DNA of 64,000 nt from Acinetobacter calcoaceticus (lineage in GTDB: Bacteria > Pseudomonadota > Gammaproteobacteria > Pseudomonadales > Moraxellaceae): contig NZ_SLVJ01000006.1 of NCBI RefSeq assembly GCF_004345325.1, positions 90,856-154,855 on the forward strand, written 5' to 3'. How positions within the stretch are numbered: the stretch's first letter is position 1; every line of letters begins with the position of its first letter. This document shows, one piece after another, positions 18,183-27,160 of the stretch. Below the pieces are notes generated by a model. The model made no database searches, was not told the origin of the DNA, and saw only the letters and a program-made list of their open reading frames with translations. Made by a program: the position numbers and the translations under genes.

Positions 18183-18223
18183 TTATACACATTTTCTGTG
18201 GATAAACTTGTGTTTATCCACAG
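18183..18223. promoter_or_regulatory. Cluster of three DnaA boxes within a perfect hairpin
   Basis: TTATACACA (18183-18191), TGTGGATAA (18197-18205, reverse orientation) and TTATCCACA (18214-18222) all fit the DnaA box TTATnCACA. The last two form the arms of a perfect 12-bp inverted repeat with a TTGT loop (18196-18223). It lies between selO and the L,D-transpeptidase gene. There is no T tract, so an ordinary terminator is less likely. Confidence 0.65.
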
Positions 18224-18316
18224 GATAACGTAAAAACGACTAAAGTCTAAGGACTTATCAGCAATTTCAAATTAACCATTCTTTAATCAACTTGTTAAAC
18301 AGAATAGAACTCGCCT

Positions 18317-18919
18317 ATGTCTCTTAAAAACACCCCAAGAACCCTTATTTTATTGGCTTTGGTCGGTATTTTGATTGCGACTGTGGTCTATGCTTATAAC
18401 CATTATCGTGGCTTTCTTCCTGCACAAGTACAGCATGAGCCCGTACTCAGCCTTGAACAACAAGAACAAATTAAAACCCATAGCCCGATTAGCGAGATTC
18501 GGGTCTACAAAGCTAAGCGTGAATTGCAGCTGATCAGCGGTGAACTCGTCATCCGATGTTATCCAATGCGGCTCGGCTTTAGCCCTCAAGGTCACAAGCA
18601 GCAAGAAGGTGATGGGAAGACACCTGAAGGGCGCTATATGATTGACTGGCGTAACTCAAAAAGTGCATTTTATAAATCGCTGCATGTCTCCTACCCCAAT
18701 ACAACGGATCGTGCAGCGGCGACTGCACGAGGCGTATCTGCTGGTGGAGATATCATGATCCATGGCTCAACCAACAGTAAAGTGGCGGAGTTGCCCAATA
18801 TGATGCAGTATCTGCCAGAACAAGACTGGACCCTTGGCTGTATTGCGGTGCGCAATGTGGATATCGATGAGATCTGGAAATTGGTTGAAAACAATATCCC
18901 GATCGTGATCTATCCCTAA
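18317..18919 (+). CDS. L,D-transpeptidase (YkuD domain), membrane anchored
   Basis: This 200-residue protein has an N-terminal signal anchor (residues ~10-27) and a periplasmic YkuD domain. The catalytic signature is intact: IMIHGS with the conserved His near residue 153, and the nucleophile Cys in DWTLGCIAVRN near residue 175. Such enzymes form 3-3 crosslinks in peptidoglycan or attach proteins to it. The domain is preceded by a strand region (EIRVYKAKRELQLI) typical of YafK/YkuD members; no LysM domain is present. It lies between the DnaA-box region and the convergent baeR gene. Confidence 0.9.
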   Translation: MSLKNTPRTLILLALVGILIATVVYAYNHYRGFLPAQVQHEPVLSLEQQEQIKTHSPISEIRVYKAKRELQLISGELVIRCYPMRLGFSPQGHKQQEGDGKTPEGRYMIDWRNSKSAFYKSLHVSYPNTTDRAAATARGVSAGGDIMIHGSTNSKVAELPNMMQYLPEQDWTLGCIAVRNVDIDEIWKLVENNIPIVIYP

Positions 18920-18958
18920 ACCAGACTTGCTCTACCTTTCAAGGACCAGCTTTTAGTA

Positions 18959-19645
18959 CTATTCCGCTGGATATTCAAAACGATAACCTACACCATATAC
19001 AGCTTGCACCCATTCATGGCGGTTGCCCGTTTCAGCCACTTCGGCAATTTTACGGCGTAAGTTTTTAATATGGCTGTCGATGACGCGATCTGCGACATCA
19101 AAGCTATCTGGATTGATATGATCAAGCAAATGAGCACGTGAATAGACCTGTCCCACATGCTCTAAAAACAATTCCAATAAGCGGAATTCGGTGGGCGTCA
19201 GGTTTAATGATTTCTGTTGATACCAAATCCGTTGTTGACCTTTGTCCATACGAAATAGGTCATGATCATTGACCTCTGCTTTACGCTCTAGACGACGCAA
19301 TACGGCTTGAACACGGGCAACCAATTCCTTCGGGCTAAACGGTTTACAGACATAATCGTCAGCCCCCATATTTAATCCAAGTACACGATCGATTTCTTCA
19401 GTACGTGCAGTCACCATAATGATCGGAAGATCGGTTTGCTCACGCACTTTACGGCAAATGGTCAATCCATCCATACGTGGGACCATCAGATCCAATACCA
19501 TTAAACTTGGCTTACGTTGTTGAAAGCTTTGATAGGCTTCTTGACCATCATGAAACATGCCGACTTCAAATCCAGCAGCTTCTAAATAGTCACGTACCAA
19601 TTGTGCAAGTTCGACTTCATCTTCAACGAGCATGATGTATTTCAT
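18959..19645 (-). CDS. baeR: Response regulator BaeR (OmpR family)
   Basis: The 228-residue regulator has a CheY-like receiver with the acidic pair in LVEDE, the phospho-acceptor Asp in VLDLMVPRMDG (near residue 53), the Thr/Lys switch residues (VTAR and KPFSP), and a winged-helix DNA-binding domain ending GVGYRFEYP. The sequence is very like the Acinetobacter BaeR that controls efflux (AdeABC and others) under envelope stress. It is the downstream partner of baeS, separated by four bases, with AAAAGGAT upstream of its ATG. In Acinetobacter, BaeR is tied to tannic-acid and drug-stress responses; target genes in this strain are not shown by the sequence, apart from the likely divergent neighbour at 21454. 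Confidence 0.93.
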   Translation of the reverse strand: MKYIMLVEDEVELAQLVRDYLEAAGFEVGMFHDGQEAYQSFQQRKPSLMVLDLMVPRMDGLTICRKVREQTDLPIIMVTARTEEIDRVLGLNMGADDYVCKPFSPKELVARVQAVLRRLERKAEVNDHDLFRMDKGQQRIWYQQKSLNLTPTEFRLLELFLEHVGQVYSRAHLLDHINPDSFDVADRVIDSHIKNLRRKIAEVAETGNRHEWVQAVYGVGYRFEYPAE

Positions 19646-19649
19646 TGAC

Positions 19650-21332
19650 TTATCCTTTTACGCTTTCATTTTTTAGAAAAACCAGTTTGCATCGCAAACC
19701 ACCTAATGGAGAGTGTTCAAAACTTAATTCAGCGCCCAAAGCTTGAGCGATTTTACATGATAGCGCCAGACCTAGACCTGTTCCGCCAGTACTTCGGGTT
19801 CGAGAGTCATCGACACGATAAAAACGCTCACCCAATCGAGCCAATTGTGTATCGCTGAGCCCCAATGGACTGTCATCGACATAAAGGGTCCAAGAATGGC
19901 TGTCTTGTTGACTGTGAATCTGGATTTCGCCCCCCGCATCGGTGTAGCGCACACAGTTACCCAATAAATTGACCACTATTTGTTTAAAACGATCACGATC
20001 GAGTTGTAATATTGCCCCACTGCCATTCACTGAGATGCTTAAATCAGCCTGCTCAAACTTGGATCTAAAGTTTTCAACTTCTTGTAGAACCACTTCCCAA
20101 GGATCGACAGCATTGAAATAACAAGTGAGCTGCAAGGCATCTGCTTGGGCCAAATCGGCAAGATCTTGGGTGAGTTTTTTCAAGCTACTGATCTGGCGCA
20201 TCATGGCAGCCAAATGTTCAGGTGTGGCTTTGCGTATGCCATCTTGCATGGCTTCAATCTGTGCTTGCAATACGGCCAATGGTGTTTTGAGTTCGTGAGA
20301 GGTGTCCGCCACCCATTGTTGGCGTGAATGCTCATGTTGATGCAATATTTCAGCCAGTTGATTGAGTTGATTCGACAGATCCCCCAACTCATCATCACGC
20401 TTAATAATCACTTGATGTTGGTAATTGCCATTGGTTAATTCACGGGTTGCATCGACCAAACGTTGGATCGGGCGTCTAAAATGAGTCGCCAACAACAAAG
20501 CCGCCACCAAACTGCTGAGTATGGTAAAGATATAGACCAGTACCAAATAACGCTTTTGGGTACTAAAGAAATTGATGCTCAATGCATCTTGTTGATCGAG
20601 TATCGATTTCAGTCCCAAATATCCCACGATCTGGTCTTTAACATAGATTGGCCTAAACGTCACTTGCGGTGCCGCTCCTTCTCCAACCACAAAGTGTTGA
20701 TTGGCATCATATAATGATAAACGCGCACTCAAGCCTAAACCATCGGGCATCGCAATAATACGTTTCTTGCTATTGTTCTGTTTTAAGCTGGTGACTTCTG
20801 GTTTTTCGCTCTTATTACGGTCTTTATTTTTGGTTCGATAAAAATCTTGGTTGGAACTAAGTGGGAATTTTAAGCCTTCGAATGGACGTAACTCAGAGGG
20901 AAGATTTTCTCTCAGCACCTTGAGATCTTGTTGATCGAGCACGGTTTCATTGCTGGGCTCATTCGAATTACCATCAATTAAGGTATGTTCATTAAAGTAG
21001 CGCTGTTGTAATGCAATATCATATTGTCGGCGCAACCACCATTTTGACAACTTATCATAGTCCTCAGGTGCGGCTTGGCCTTCAATCTGTAAGATTTGCG
21101 CTTGAATCGCATTGCCCCAGTCATCGTAACTGCCATAGACCCCAGACAAGTTTTCAACCAAATGATCGAGCTTTTGCATTTCTACATCCGCCACATAATT
21201 GGAGAAATTGCGCTGCATGGTCCAATGCAACACCCCTAAACTGACTGTGATGATGACCAATGTGGTCAACAGCACGGTCAAGAATAAACGCAGAGCGATG
21301 GGAATGCGACGAGGTTTCAAATTTGTTCTCAT
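19650..21332 (-). CDS. baeS: Sensor histidine kinase BaeS
   Basis: This 560-residue inner-membrane kinase is the partner of BaeR. A transmembrane helix at about 13-36 and a second at about 263-283 enclose a periplasmic sensor domain of more than 200 residues. A HAMP linker, a dimerisation/phospho-acceptor helix (VADTSHELKTPLAVLQ) and an ATPase domain follow (N box in NLLGNCVRYT, G boxes in STGGTGLGLAL). The periplasmic part contains a basic Lys/Arg/Asn-rich stretch around residues 170-190 (KNKDRNKSEK), which looks low-complexity. The start is the ATG at 21332, whose ribosome site is weak. It is divergent from the lipoprotein gene at 21454, and the 121-bp gap should hold both promoters. Confidence 0.93.
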   Translation of the reverse strand: MRTNLKPRRIPIALRLFLTVLLTTLVIITVSLGVLHWTMQRNFSNYVADVEMQKLDHLVENLSGVYGSYDDWGNAIQAQILQIEGQAAPEDYDKLSKWWLRRQYDIALQQRYFNEHTLIDGNSNEPSNETVLDQQDLKVLRENLPSELRPFEGLKFPLSSNQDFYRTKNKDRNKSEKPEVTSLKQNNSKKRIIAMPDGLGLSARLSLYDANQHFVVGEGAAPQVTFRPIYVKDQIVGYLGLKSILDQQDALSINFFSTQKRYLVLVYIFTILSSLVAALLLATHFRRPIQRLVDATRELTNGNYQHQVIIKRDDELGDLSNQLNQLAEILHQHEHSRQQWVADTSHELKTPLAVLQAQIEAMQDGIRKATPEHLAAMMRQISSLKKLTQDLADLAQADALQLTCYFNAVDPWEVVLQEVENFRSKFEQADLSISVNGSGAILQLDRDRFKQIVVNLLGNCVRYTDAGGEIQIHSQQDSHSWTLYVDDSPLGLSDTQLARLGERFYRVDDSRTRSTGGTGLGLALSCKIAQALGAELSFEHSPLGGLRCKLVFLKNESVKG

Positions 21333-21453
21333 AATTTCTACTATTTCCGCATTTTAACCAACATTGCTCAAAAAAACTCTACATTGTTTCTCCATGACCT
21401 TTACTTAATCTTTGCAGCAAATATTTCCAATCAAAGATTTAAGGCGAAAAACA

Positions 21454-22125
21454 ATGCAAACCGCTTCCAAGTTAGCGCTTATCAGCTTCAGTGTACTTGC
21501 GGCACTCACCCTGAGTGCCTGCCAATCCACTCAATCCACTCCCGTCAATTCAGCCGAACCACAACATCGATCAGGCCATCATCATGACAGAAGTCAAATG
21601 ACCGATGCGCAAAAACAACATTGGCAACAACAAAGCGCAGGCCGCAAACAACTGTTTAATCAGATGCAACAAGCCTGTGATGGCAAAAAATTAGGCCAAA
21701 ATCTGCAACTGCAAGTCGCCGACAAAACCATCTCAGGTCAATGCCAATTAATGTTTAAACCTGAGGCACGCGTCGGTACTGAGCTACACACCCGTCAACA
21801 TCAACCCCACACAATGCGCATGCAGGATCAAAATCAACACCCACAAGGTCGCGATAAGCATAACCAAGCGCCAGTAGATCCACAGAACATGAGTGCTGAA
21901 CAAATCCAACAACGTGAACTACGCCAACAACAATTTGCACTACGCCGCGCCGAACGTCAGCAAAAGTGGCAAGCTCTACAAAATGCCTGTAACGGACAAA
22001 CTGTGGGTAAAAATATTCAAGCTCAAATCGGCGATAAGACCTTAAATGGCCAATGCGTAGTTAAGTTCAAACCAGACCTAAATGCCATGCATATCGATCA
22101 TAAAACGCCTAAAAATAACACTTAA
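21454..22125 (+). CDS. Gln/His-rich lipoprotein with two internal repeats, divergent from baeSR
   Basis: This 223-residue protein has a lipoprotein signal (LSAC, Cys23). Two repeats of about 30 residues occupy about 74-104 and 179-208. Both follow the pattern AC-x-G...G-x-N-x-Q-x-Q...DKT..GQC...FKP and each contains a Cys pair that could form a disulfide. A long Gln/Arg/His-rich linker separates them, and a His cluster (GHHHDR) lies at 41-46. No known family is recognised. By position it may be the counterpart of Spy/CpxP, the periplasmic chaperones of the BaeSR/Cpx regulons, but its sequence does not carry the LTxxQ motif. The start is the ATG at 21454 with AAGGCG upstream. A terminator follows the stop codon. 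Confidence 0.75.
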   Translation: MQTASKLALISFSVLAALTLSACQSTQSTPVNSAEPQHRSGHHHDRSQMTDAQKQHWQQQSAGRKQLFNQMQQACDGKKLGQNLQLQVADKTISGQCQLMFKPEARVGTELHTRQHQPHTMRMQDQNQHPQGRDKHNQAPVDPQNMSAEQIQQRELRQQQFALRRAERQQKWQALQNACNGQTVGKNIQAQIGDKTLNGQCVVKFKPDLNAMHIDHKTPKNNT

Positions 22126-22145
22126 TCTAGGGCTAGAAAATGACG

Positions 22146-22172
22146 AAAAAGACGCAAAATGCGTCTTTTTTT
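22146..22172 (+). terminator. Terminator of the repeat lipoprotein gene
   Basis: AAAAAGACGC and GCGTCTTTTT form a 10-bp stem with a 5-nt AT loop and a T tract. Confidence 0.85.
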
Positions 22173-22389
22173 ATGGACATATATTTTTACGATTTTGACA
22201 ATTTGTTTCATCCAGTTGTCGCGAAAAGCATTTACACTCAATACACTTAGGCGATTGCCATATTTTTTCTTTGACTTTACAGTCACAGGAATACAGCATA
22301 GAAATGCTTGTACCAAACCCTTAGATGTAGCACGATGTATGCGAACAAATTAGATGTCATCTGACATTGATTATTTTTAAGAATTAAAT

Positions 22390-22402
22390 CTGGTTTAACC
22401 AG
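22390..22402. promoter_or_regulatory. Palindrome with a FadR-type core upstream of acyl-CoA dehydrogenase
   Basis: CTGGTTTAACCAG is a perfect 6-bp inverted repeat around one base and contains the TGGTnnnACCA core of FadR operators. It sits about 17 bp before the ATG, in the presumed leader next to the ribosome site. The regulator is not identified. Confidence 0.4.
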
Positions 22403-22418
22403 TATTGAGGAATCAGCT

Positions 22419-24221
22419 ATGCCACAATACAAGGCGCCCTTACGTGATATGCAATTTGTTTTGCATGAATTATTAAATGCCGAAGAACATTATTCAAAAC
22501 TACCTGCATTCAAGGACAACGTAAGTCGTGAATTGGTTGACCAATATCTAGAAGCAGCAGCAGATTTCTGTGAAAACGAACTCTCTCCACTGAATCAAGT
22601 TGGCGACCGTGAAGGTTGTACTTGGAATGATGGTGAAGTCACAACCCCTACAGGCTTTAAAGCCGCTTATCAAAAATATATTGAGCTGGGCTTCCCTTCG
22701 CTTTCAGTCCCTGAAGAACACGGTGGCCAAGGCCTTCCTGGTTCATTGGGCACAACAATTTCTGAAATGGTCGGTACTGCAAACTGGTCTTGGGGCATGT
22801 ACCCTGGCCTATCGCATGGTGCAGTGCGTACCATTGAACATCATGGTTCAGATCAACAAAAACAAGTTTTTTTACCAAAATTAGTCAGTGGTGAATGGAC
22901 GGGTACCATGTGTTTAACTGAATCTCATGCAGGTTCAGATCTCGGTATTATTCGTAGTAAAGCTGAACCGAATGCCGATGGCAGCTATGCGATTTCTGGT
23001 GAGAAAATCTTTATCTCAGCAGGCGAGCATGATATGGCTGAGAACATTATCCATATTGTTTTGGCTCGTCTTCCTGGCGCGCCTAAAGGCACTAAGGGTA
23101 TCTCGTTATTCATCGTACCTAAATTCAACGTCAATGCAGATGGCTCAGTAAGCGATCGTAATGCAGTTCGTTGTGGTTCGATTGAACACAAGATGGGTAT
23201 TCATGGTAATGCCACTTGTGTGATCAACTTTGACCAAGCCAAAGGTTTCTTGATTGGCCCTGAAAACCGTGGCCTAAACTGCATGTTCACCTTTATGAAC
23301 ACTGCGCGTATCGGTACAGCAGTGCAAGGTCTATCTGCATCTGAAGGTTCATTCCAAGGTGCATTGGCTTATGCCAAAGATCGTTTAGCGATGCGTTCGT
23401 TGTCTGGTCCTAAAGCACCTGAAAAAGATGCCGATCCAATCATCGTACATCCTGCAGTTCGTAACATGCTTCTGACCCAAAAAGCCTTTGCTGAAGGTGG
23501 TCGTGCATTGGTGTACTTACTATCGCAATATGCGGATATCGTTGAACAAGGTGCAACTGAAGAAGAACGTAAGTTTGCCGACAATATCTTGTCGCTATTG
23601 ACCCCGATCGCCAAAGCCTTCTTAACTGAAACAGGTTCTGAGTCTGCAAAACACGGCGTACAAGTGTTTGGTGGTCATGGCTTTATTTCAGAGCATGGTA
23701 TGGAGCAAATCGTACGTGATACACGTATTTCTTGCTTATACGAAGGCACCACTGAGATTCAAGCACTGGATTTATTGGGCCGTAAAGTCCTACAAACCCA
23801 AGGTGCGATGCTCAAAGACTTCACCAAGATCATTCATAAATTTGTTGAAAGCAACAAAGACAATGCTGATCTGCAAGAGTTCGTTGAGCCATTGGCAGCC
23901 CTCAATAAAGAGTGGGGCGACCTGACCATGAAAATTGGTATGCGCGCCATGAAAAGCCCCGATGAAGTTGGAGCAGCAGCCGTTGATTACTTGTACTTTT
24001 CAGGCTATGTGACTCTCGGTTATTTATGGGCACGTATGGCTTTGGTTGCTCAAGAGCAATTGGCAGCAGGTAGTTCTGAAGTTGATTTCTACAATGCCAA
24101 AGTGACCACTGCACGTTTCTACTTCAAGAAAATCTTGCCACGTGTCCGTTCACACGTTGACGTGATCGAAGGCGGTTTAGAGCCTTTGATGAGTTTAAAT
24201 GTTGACCATTTCGCATTCTAA
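22419..24221 (+). CDS. Acyl-CoA dehydrogenase (DmdC-like long form), copy 1
   Basis: This 600-residue FAD enzyme catalyses the first oxidation of an acyl-CoA. Domain order is an N-terminal extension and helical domain, a beta domain with MCLTESHAGSDLGIIRSKA, a helical domain with the catalytic Glu in LYEGTTEIQALDLLGRK (near residue 443), and an extra C-terminal domain of about 120 residues. The 600-residue size and C-terminal extension are typical of the 3-methylmercaptopropionyl-CoA dehydrogenase/DmdC-like subgroup, which in Acinetobacter and Pseudomonas largely serves medium- and long-chain beta-oxidation. The chain-length range is unknown. GAGG precedes the ATG. It is a paralogue of the next gene, about 380 bp downstream. 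Confidence 0.92.
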   Translation: MPQYKAPLRDMQFVLHELLNAEEHYSKLPAFKDNVSRELVDQYLEAAADFCENELSPLNQVGDREGCTWNDGEVTTPTGFKAAYQKYIELGFPSLSVPEEHGGQGLPGSLGTTISEMVGTANWSWGMYPGLSHGAVRTIEHHGSDQQKQVFLPKLVSGEWTGTMCLTESHAGSDLGIIRSKAEPNADGSYAISGEKIFISAGEHDMAENIIHIVLARLPGAPKGTKGISLFIVPKFNVNADGSVSDRNAVRCGSIEHKMGIHGNATCVINFDQAKGFLIGPENRGLNCMFTFMNTARIGTAVQGLSASEGSFQGALAYAKDRLAMRSLSGPKAPEKDADPIIVHPAVRNMLLTQKAFAEGGRALVYLLSQYADIVEQGATEEERKFADNILSLLTPIAKAFLTETGSESAKHGVQVFGGHGFISEHGMEQIVRDTRISCLYEGTTEIQALDLLGRKVLQTQGAMLKDFTKIIHKFVESNKDNADLQEFVEPLAALNKEWGDLTMKIGMRAMKSPDEVGAAAVDYLYFSGYVTLGYLWARMALVAQEQLAAGSSEVDFYNAKVTTARFYFKKILPRVRSHVDVIEGGLEPLMSLNVDHFAF

Positions 24222-24605
24222 GCTTAGCAATTGCTGATGAAAAATCAGAATGACAAATTAAAGGAACTCTGCGGTCATCTGCAAAAGCAGATGCTGCATG
24301 ACAGCAAGTTCATGTAGAAAAAGAAAAGGACGGTCATCGTATTGACGGTCCTTTTTCTTTATAAAAGATTGATTTTAAAATAAATGATCAAACAATACCG
24401 TGCCTGCTCAGGCCACAATATGCCTTAAAGGTACTGCTATTCTAGCTTGAGCATAGCCAGACCCTGTCATCGTTGTTTGCTCATCTTTGACTGAAATGCT
24501 TTGATCAAGATTACTTTCAGGTTATTGTTTTAAGACCGTTCTATTCAGATAAAAATATCGTATCAACTCATCTAAATTGATTTAGACATAACAGGTGGAT
24601 CTAGT
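24222..24605 (+). other. Intergenic region between the two acyl-CoA dehydrogenase genes, with a terminator
   Basis: A hairpin at 24322-24361 (AAAGGAC with GTCCTTT, inner GTCA/TGAC across a G-G mismatch) ends in a T tract and should terminate the first gene. The remaining 240 bp is non-coding and should hold the promoter of the second. The two genes are therefore probably transcribed separately. Confidence 0.7.
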
Positions 24606-26387
24606 ATGCCAATTTATAATGCGCCCCTTGCTGACATGCGTTTTATCCTCAATGAGGTTTTTAATGCAGAACAATTCTGGCAAGCCAATGAAAATCTTGC
24701 ACATGTAGATGCGGCTACCGCTGAAGCGATCTTAGAAGAGATGGCTAAATTTGCGCAAAATATTACTCTTCCACTAAATCGCACTGGCGATGAAGAAGGT
24801 GCACAATTTAGCAATGGCCAAGTCACCACCCCTGCTGGCTTTAAACAAGCATTTAAACAATATGCTGAGGGCGGTTGGATCGGTCTTGCCGCTGATGAAG
24901 AATGGGGCGGCCAAGGCATGCCGAAGATGTTGACGGTATTGGCTGATGAAATGCTATTTGCCACCAACCCATCATTTATGTTGTATCCGCTGCTTTCTGT
25001 CGGTGCAGGTATGGCCTTAAACAGCTATGCATCCCAACAACAAAAACAAACCTATTTACCAAAGATCTATTCAGGTGAATGGTCTGGAACCATGTGTTTG
25101 ACTGAGCCACATGCAGGCACAGATCTCGGGATTATTAAAACCAAAGCAGAACCCAATGCCGATGGTAGCTACAACATTACCGGAACCAAAATCTTTATCA
25201 CCGGTGGTGATCACGATCTTGCGGATAACATTATCCACTTGGTCTTGGCCAAAACGCCGAATGCACCTGCGGGTTCTCGTGGTATCTCACTGTTTATCGT
25301 GCCGAAGTTTTTGGTCAACGAAGATGGTTCAGTTGGCGAGCGCAATACTGCAGGTCCGGGTTCAATTGAACACAAAATGGGGATCAAAGCCTCTGCAACT
25401 TGTGTTATGAACTTTGATGCTGCCAAAGGTTTCTTGGTCGGCAAGGAAAATGAAGGCCTCGCTGCAATGTTCGTGATGATGAACTACGAACGTTTGTCTA
25501 TGGGGATTCAAGGTCTGGGCGCATCTGAATTTGCCTATCAAAATGCAGCACAATATGCCACTGACCGTCTACAAGGTCGTAGTGTGACTGGGGTGAAATC
25601 ACCCAACCAACCTGCAGACAGTATCTTAGTTCACGGCGATGTACGTCGTATGTTGCTCAATGCTCGTGCCAATAACGAAGCTTCACGTGCTTTTGCGGTC
25701 TATGTGGGTCAACAGTTGGATATTACCAAGTTCTCCACTGACCCTGAAGCAGTTGCCCAAGCCAATAACCGTGTAGCCTTGTTGACGCCAATCGCCAAAG
25801 CCTACCTCACTGATACCGCCTTCCAAGCGACCATTGATGCGCAAATGTGCTTTGGTGGCCATGGCTATATTCGTGAATGGGGTATGGAACAATGTGTTCG
25901 TGATCTGCGTATTGCCCAGATCTACGAAGGCACCAATGGTGTACAAGCCCAAGATTTGATTGGTCGTAAAACCATTAAATGTGGTGGTGAATATATCGAT
26001 GAATATCTAGCCGAAATTCGTGATTTCGCCAATGAATTGGACTCAAGCCTCAACTTCATTAAAGATGCCACTTTAGACGTGGTAACTGAAGTTGAAATGG
26101 TCACCCATTTCATCCTTGAAAGCGCTAAGGAAAACCCTGAATTTTCCAATGCAGCTGCGATTGATTATTTACATGCAGTCGGCTTACTCAGCTTTACCTA
26201 TATGTTTGCCAAAATGGCCAGTGCGGCTCAGGGCAAATCAGGTGAGTTCTACCAAAACAAACTCTCATTGGCACATTACTTTATCCAACGTGTGCTCCCT
26301 GATTTGACTTCACGCATCCTCAAAATCAAAGCAGGTAGCGATGTGATCATGAATTTCAGTGAAGACTACTTTACCAATCAGGGCTAA
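24606..26387 (+). CDS. Acyl-CoA dehydrogenase (DmdC-like long form), copy 2
   Basis: This 593-residue paralogue of the preceding gene has the same domain plan: MCLTEPHAGTDLGIIKTKAEPN for the FAD/substrate beta domain, the catalytic Glu in IYEGTNGVQAQDLIGRK near residue 442, and a C-terminal extension. The N-termini are closely alike (both PxYxAPLxDMxFxLxE), so the pair arose by duplication. Differences are concentrated in the substrate-side helices and C-terminal domain, consistent with different chain-length preference (inference). AGGTGG lies about eight bases before the ATG. It has its own promoter region and terminator. Confidence 0.92.
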   Translation: MPIYNAPLADMRFILNEVFNAEQFWQANENLAHVDAATAEAILEEMAKFAQNITLPLNRTGDEEGAQFSNGQVTTPAGFKQAFKQYAEGGWIGLAADEEWGGQGMPKMLTVLADEMLFATNPSFMLYPLLSVGAGMALNSYASQQQKQTYLPKIYSGEWSGTMCLTEPHAGTDLGIIKTKAEPNADGSYNITGTKIFITGGDHDLADNIIHLVLAKTPNAPAGSRGISLFIVPKFLVNEDGSVGERNTAGPGSIEHKMGIKASATCVMNFDAAKGFLVGKENEGLAAMFVMMNYERLSMGIQGLGASEFAYQNAAQYATDRLQGRSVTGVKSPNQPADSILVHGDVRRMLLNARANNEASRAFAVYVGQQLDITKFSTDPEAVAQANNRVALLTPIAKAYLTDTAFQATIDAQMCFGGHGYIREWGMEQCVRDLRIAQIYEGTNGVQAQDLIGRKTIKCGGEYIDEYLAEIRDFANELDSSLNFIKDATLDVVTEVEMVTHFILESAKENPEFSNAAAIDYLHAVGLLSFTYMFAKMASAAQGKSGEFYQNKLSLAHYFIQRVLPDLTSRILKIKAGSDVIMNFSEDYFTNQG

Positions 26388-26407
26388 TGCGCTGATGATC
26401 TAAAATC

Positions 26408-26445
26408 AAAGGCCTGACTAGAATGCGTTCTGGTCAGGCCTTTTT
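26408..26445 (+). terminator. Terminator of the second acyl-CoA dehydrogenase gene
   Basis: AAAGGCCTGAC and GTCAGGCCTTT form an 11-bp stem with an inner AGAA/TTCT extension, followed by TTTTT. Confidence 0.9.
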
Positions 26446-26540
26446 AATGATCATTTAAAAAAAAATATAGATTCGCTCATATTAAGCACAAAATTTGCAT
26501 AATAAAACACAGCCCCCATTTGCGACCTTAGAGGCTCCAC

Positions 26541-27038
26541 ATGTCAAAGCAAGATTCCAGAGTTGAAAAAATAGTCAGTTGGCTTGATCGTTGCGGTAAT
26601 CTGGCAGTCGAAGCCTTTCATTATTTAGCGCTGTTTATTATTGGCTGTATGGTGGCGTGGTCCGCGGTGCATACCGTGATTGAAATCCTCACCGTCAAAC
26701 AATATGCGACCATTGATGACATTCTTTTGCTATTTATCTACTTAGAACTCGGTGCCATGGTTGGCATTTATTTTAAAACCAATCACATGCCAGTACGCTT
26801 TCTCATCTATGTCGCCATTACTGCATTGACCCGATTATTGATCTCTAATATTCAACATGAACACAAAGCCAGTATGGATTTGGTGATCATCACAGGTTCC
26901 ATCTTGATATTGGCCTTCGCCATATTGATCGTCCGTTATGCTTCTTGGAATTTCCCTTCAGTGATCCGAGATAAGCATGGGATTAAAGTCACGCCGAACA
27001 ATAAAACTCCAAGACCAGAGGATGATGAATTAGCTTGA
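26541..27038 (+). CDS. psiE: PsiE family protein (phosphate-starvation-inducible type)
   Basis: This 165-residue inner-membrane protein has four hydrophobic helices at about 27-48, 62-82, 90-106 and 112-132. The order and length match PsiE. The family is named for a phosphate-starvation-induced E. coli gene; its molecular role is unknown. The N-terminus is short and charged, and the C-terminus polar and proline-containing. GAGG lies seven bases before the ATG. No Pho-box was recognised by eye upstream. It is monocistronic, bounded by terminators on both sides. Confidence 0.85.
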   Translation: MSKQDSRVEKIVSWLDRCGNLAVEAFHYLALFIIGCMVAWSAVHTVIEILTVKQYATIDDILLLFIYLELGAMVGIYFKTNHMPVRFLIYVAITALTRLLISNIQHEHKASMDLVIITGSILILAFAILIVRYASWNFPSVIRDKHGIKVTPNNKTPRPEDDELA

Positions 27039-27068
27039 GTCTGGACCCATCAACATCTTAGCAAATAA

Positions 27069-27096
27069 AAAAAATGGATTTCTCAATCCATTTTTA
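27069..27096. terminator. Bidirectional terminator between psiE and the RcnB-like gene
   Basis: AAAAATGGATT and AATCCATTTTT form an 11-bp stem with a TCTC loop, with A and T runs on the two sides. Confidence 0.85.
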
Positions 27097-27160
27097 GAAT
27101 GGCTGCAGCCTTTAACCCCCTCATACTGACTCCGCTTAGCGTTTGGGTTAAAAAAGCGTT

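Noticed and set aside
24614..24967. Minus-strand open frame of 117 codons inside the second acyl-CoA dehydrogenase gene
   Set aside because: It is a shadow of the coding strand, with no initiation signal and low-complexity Ser/Ala composition.
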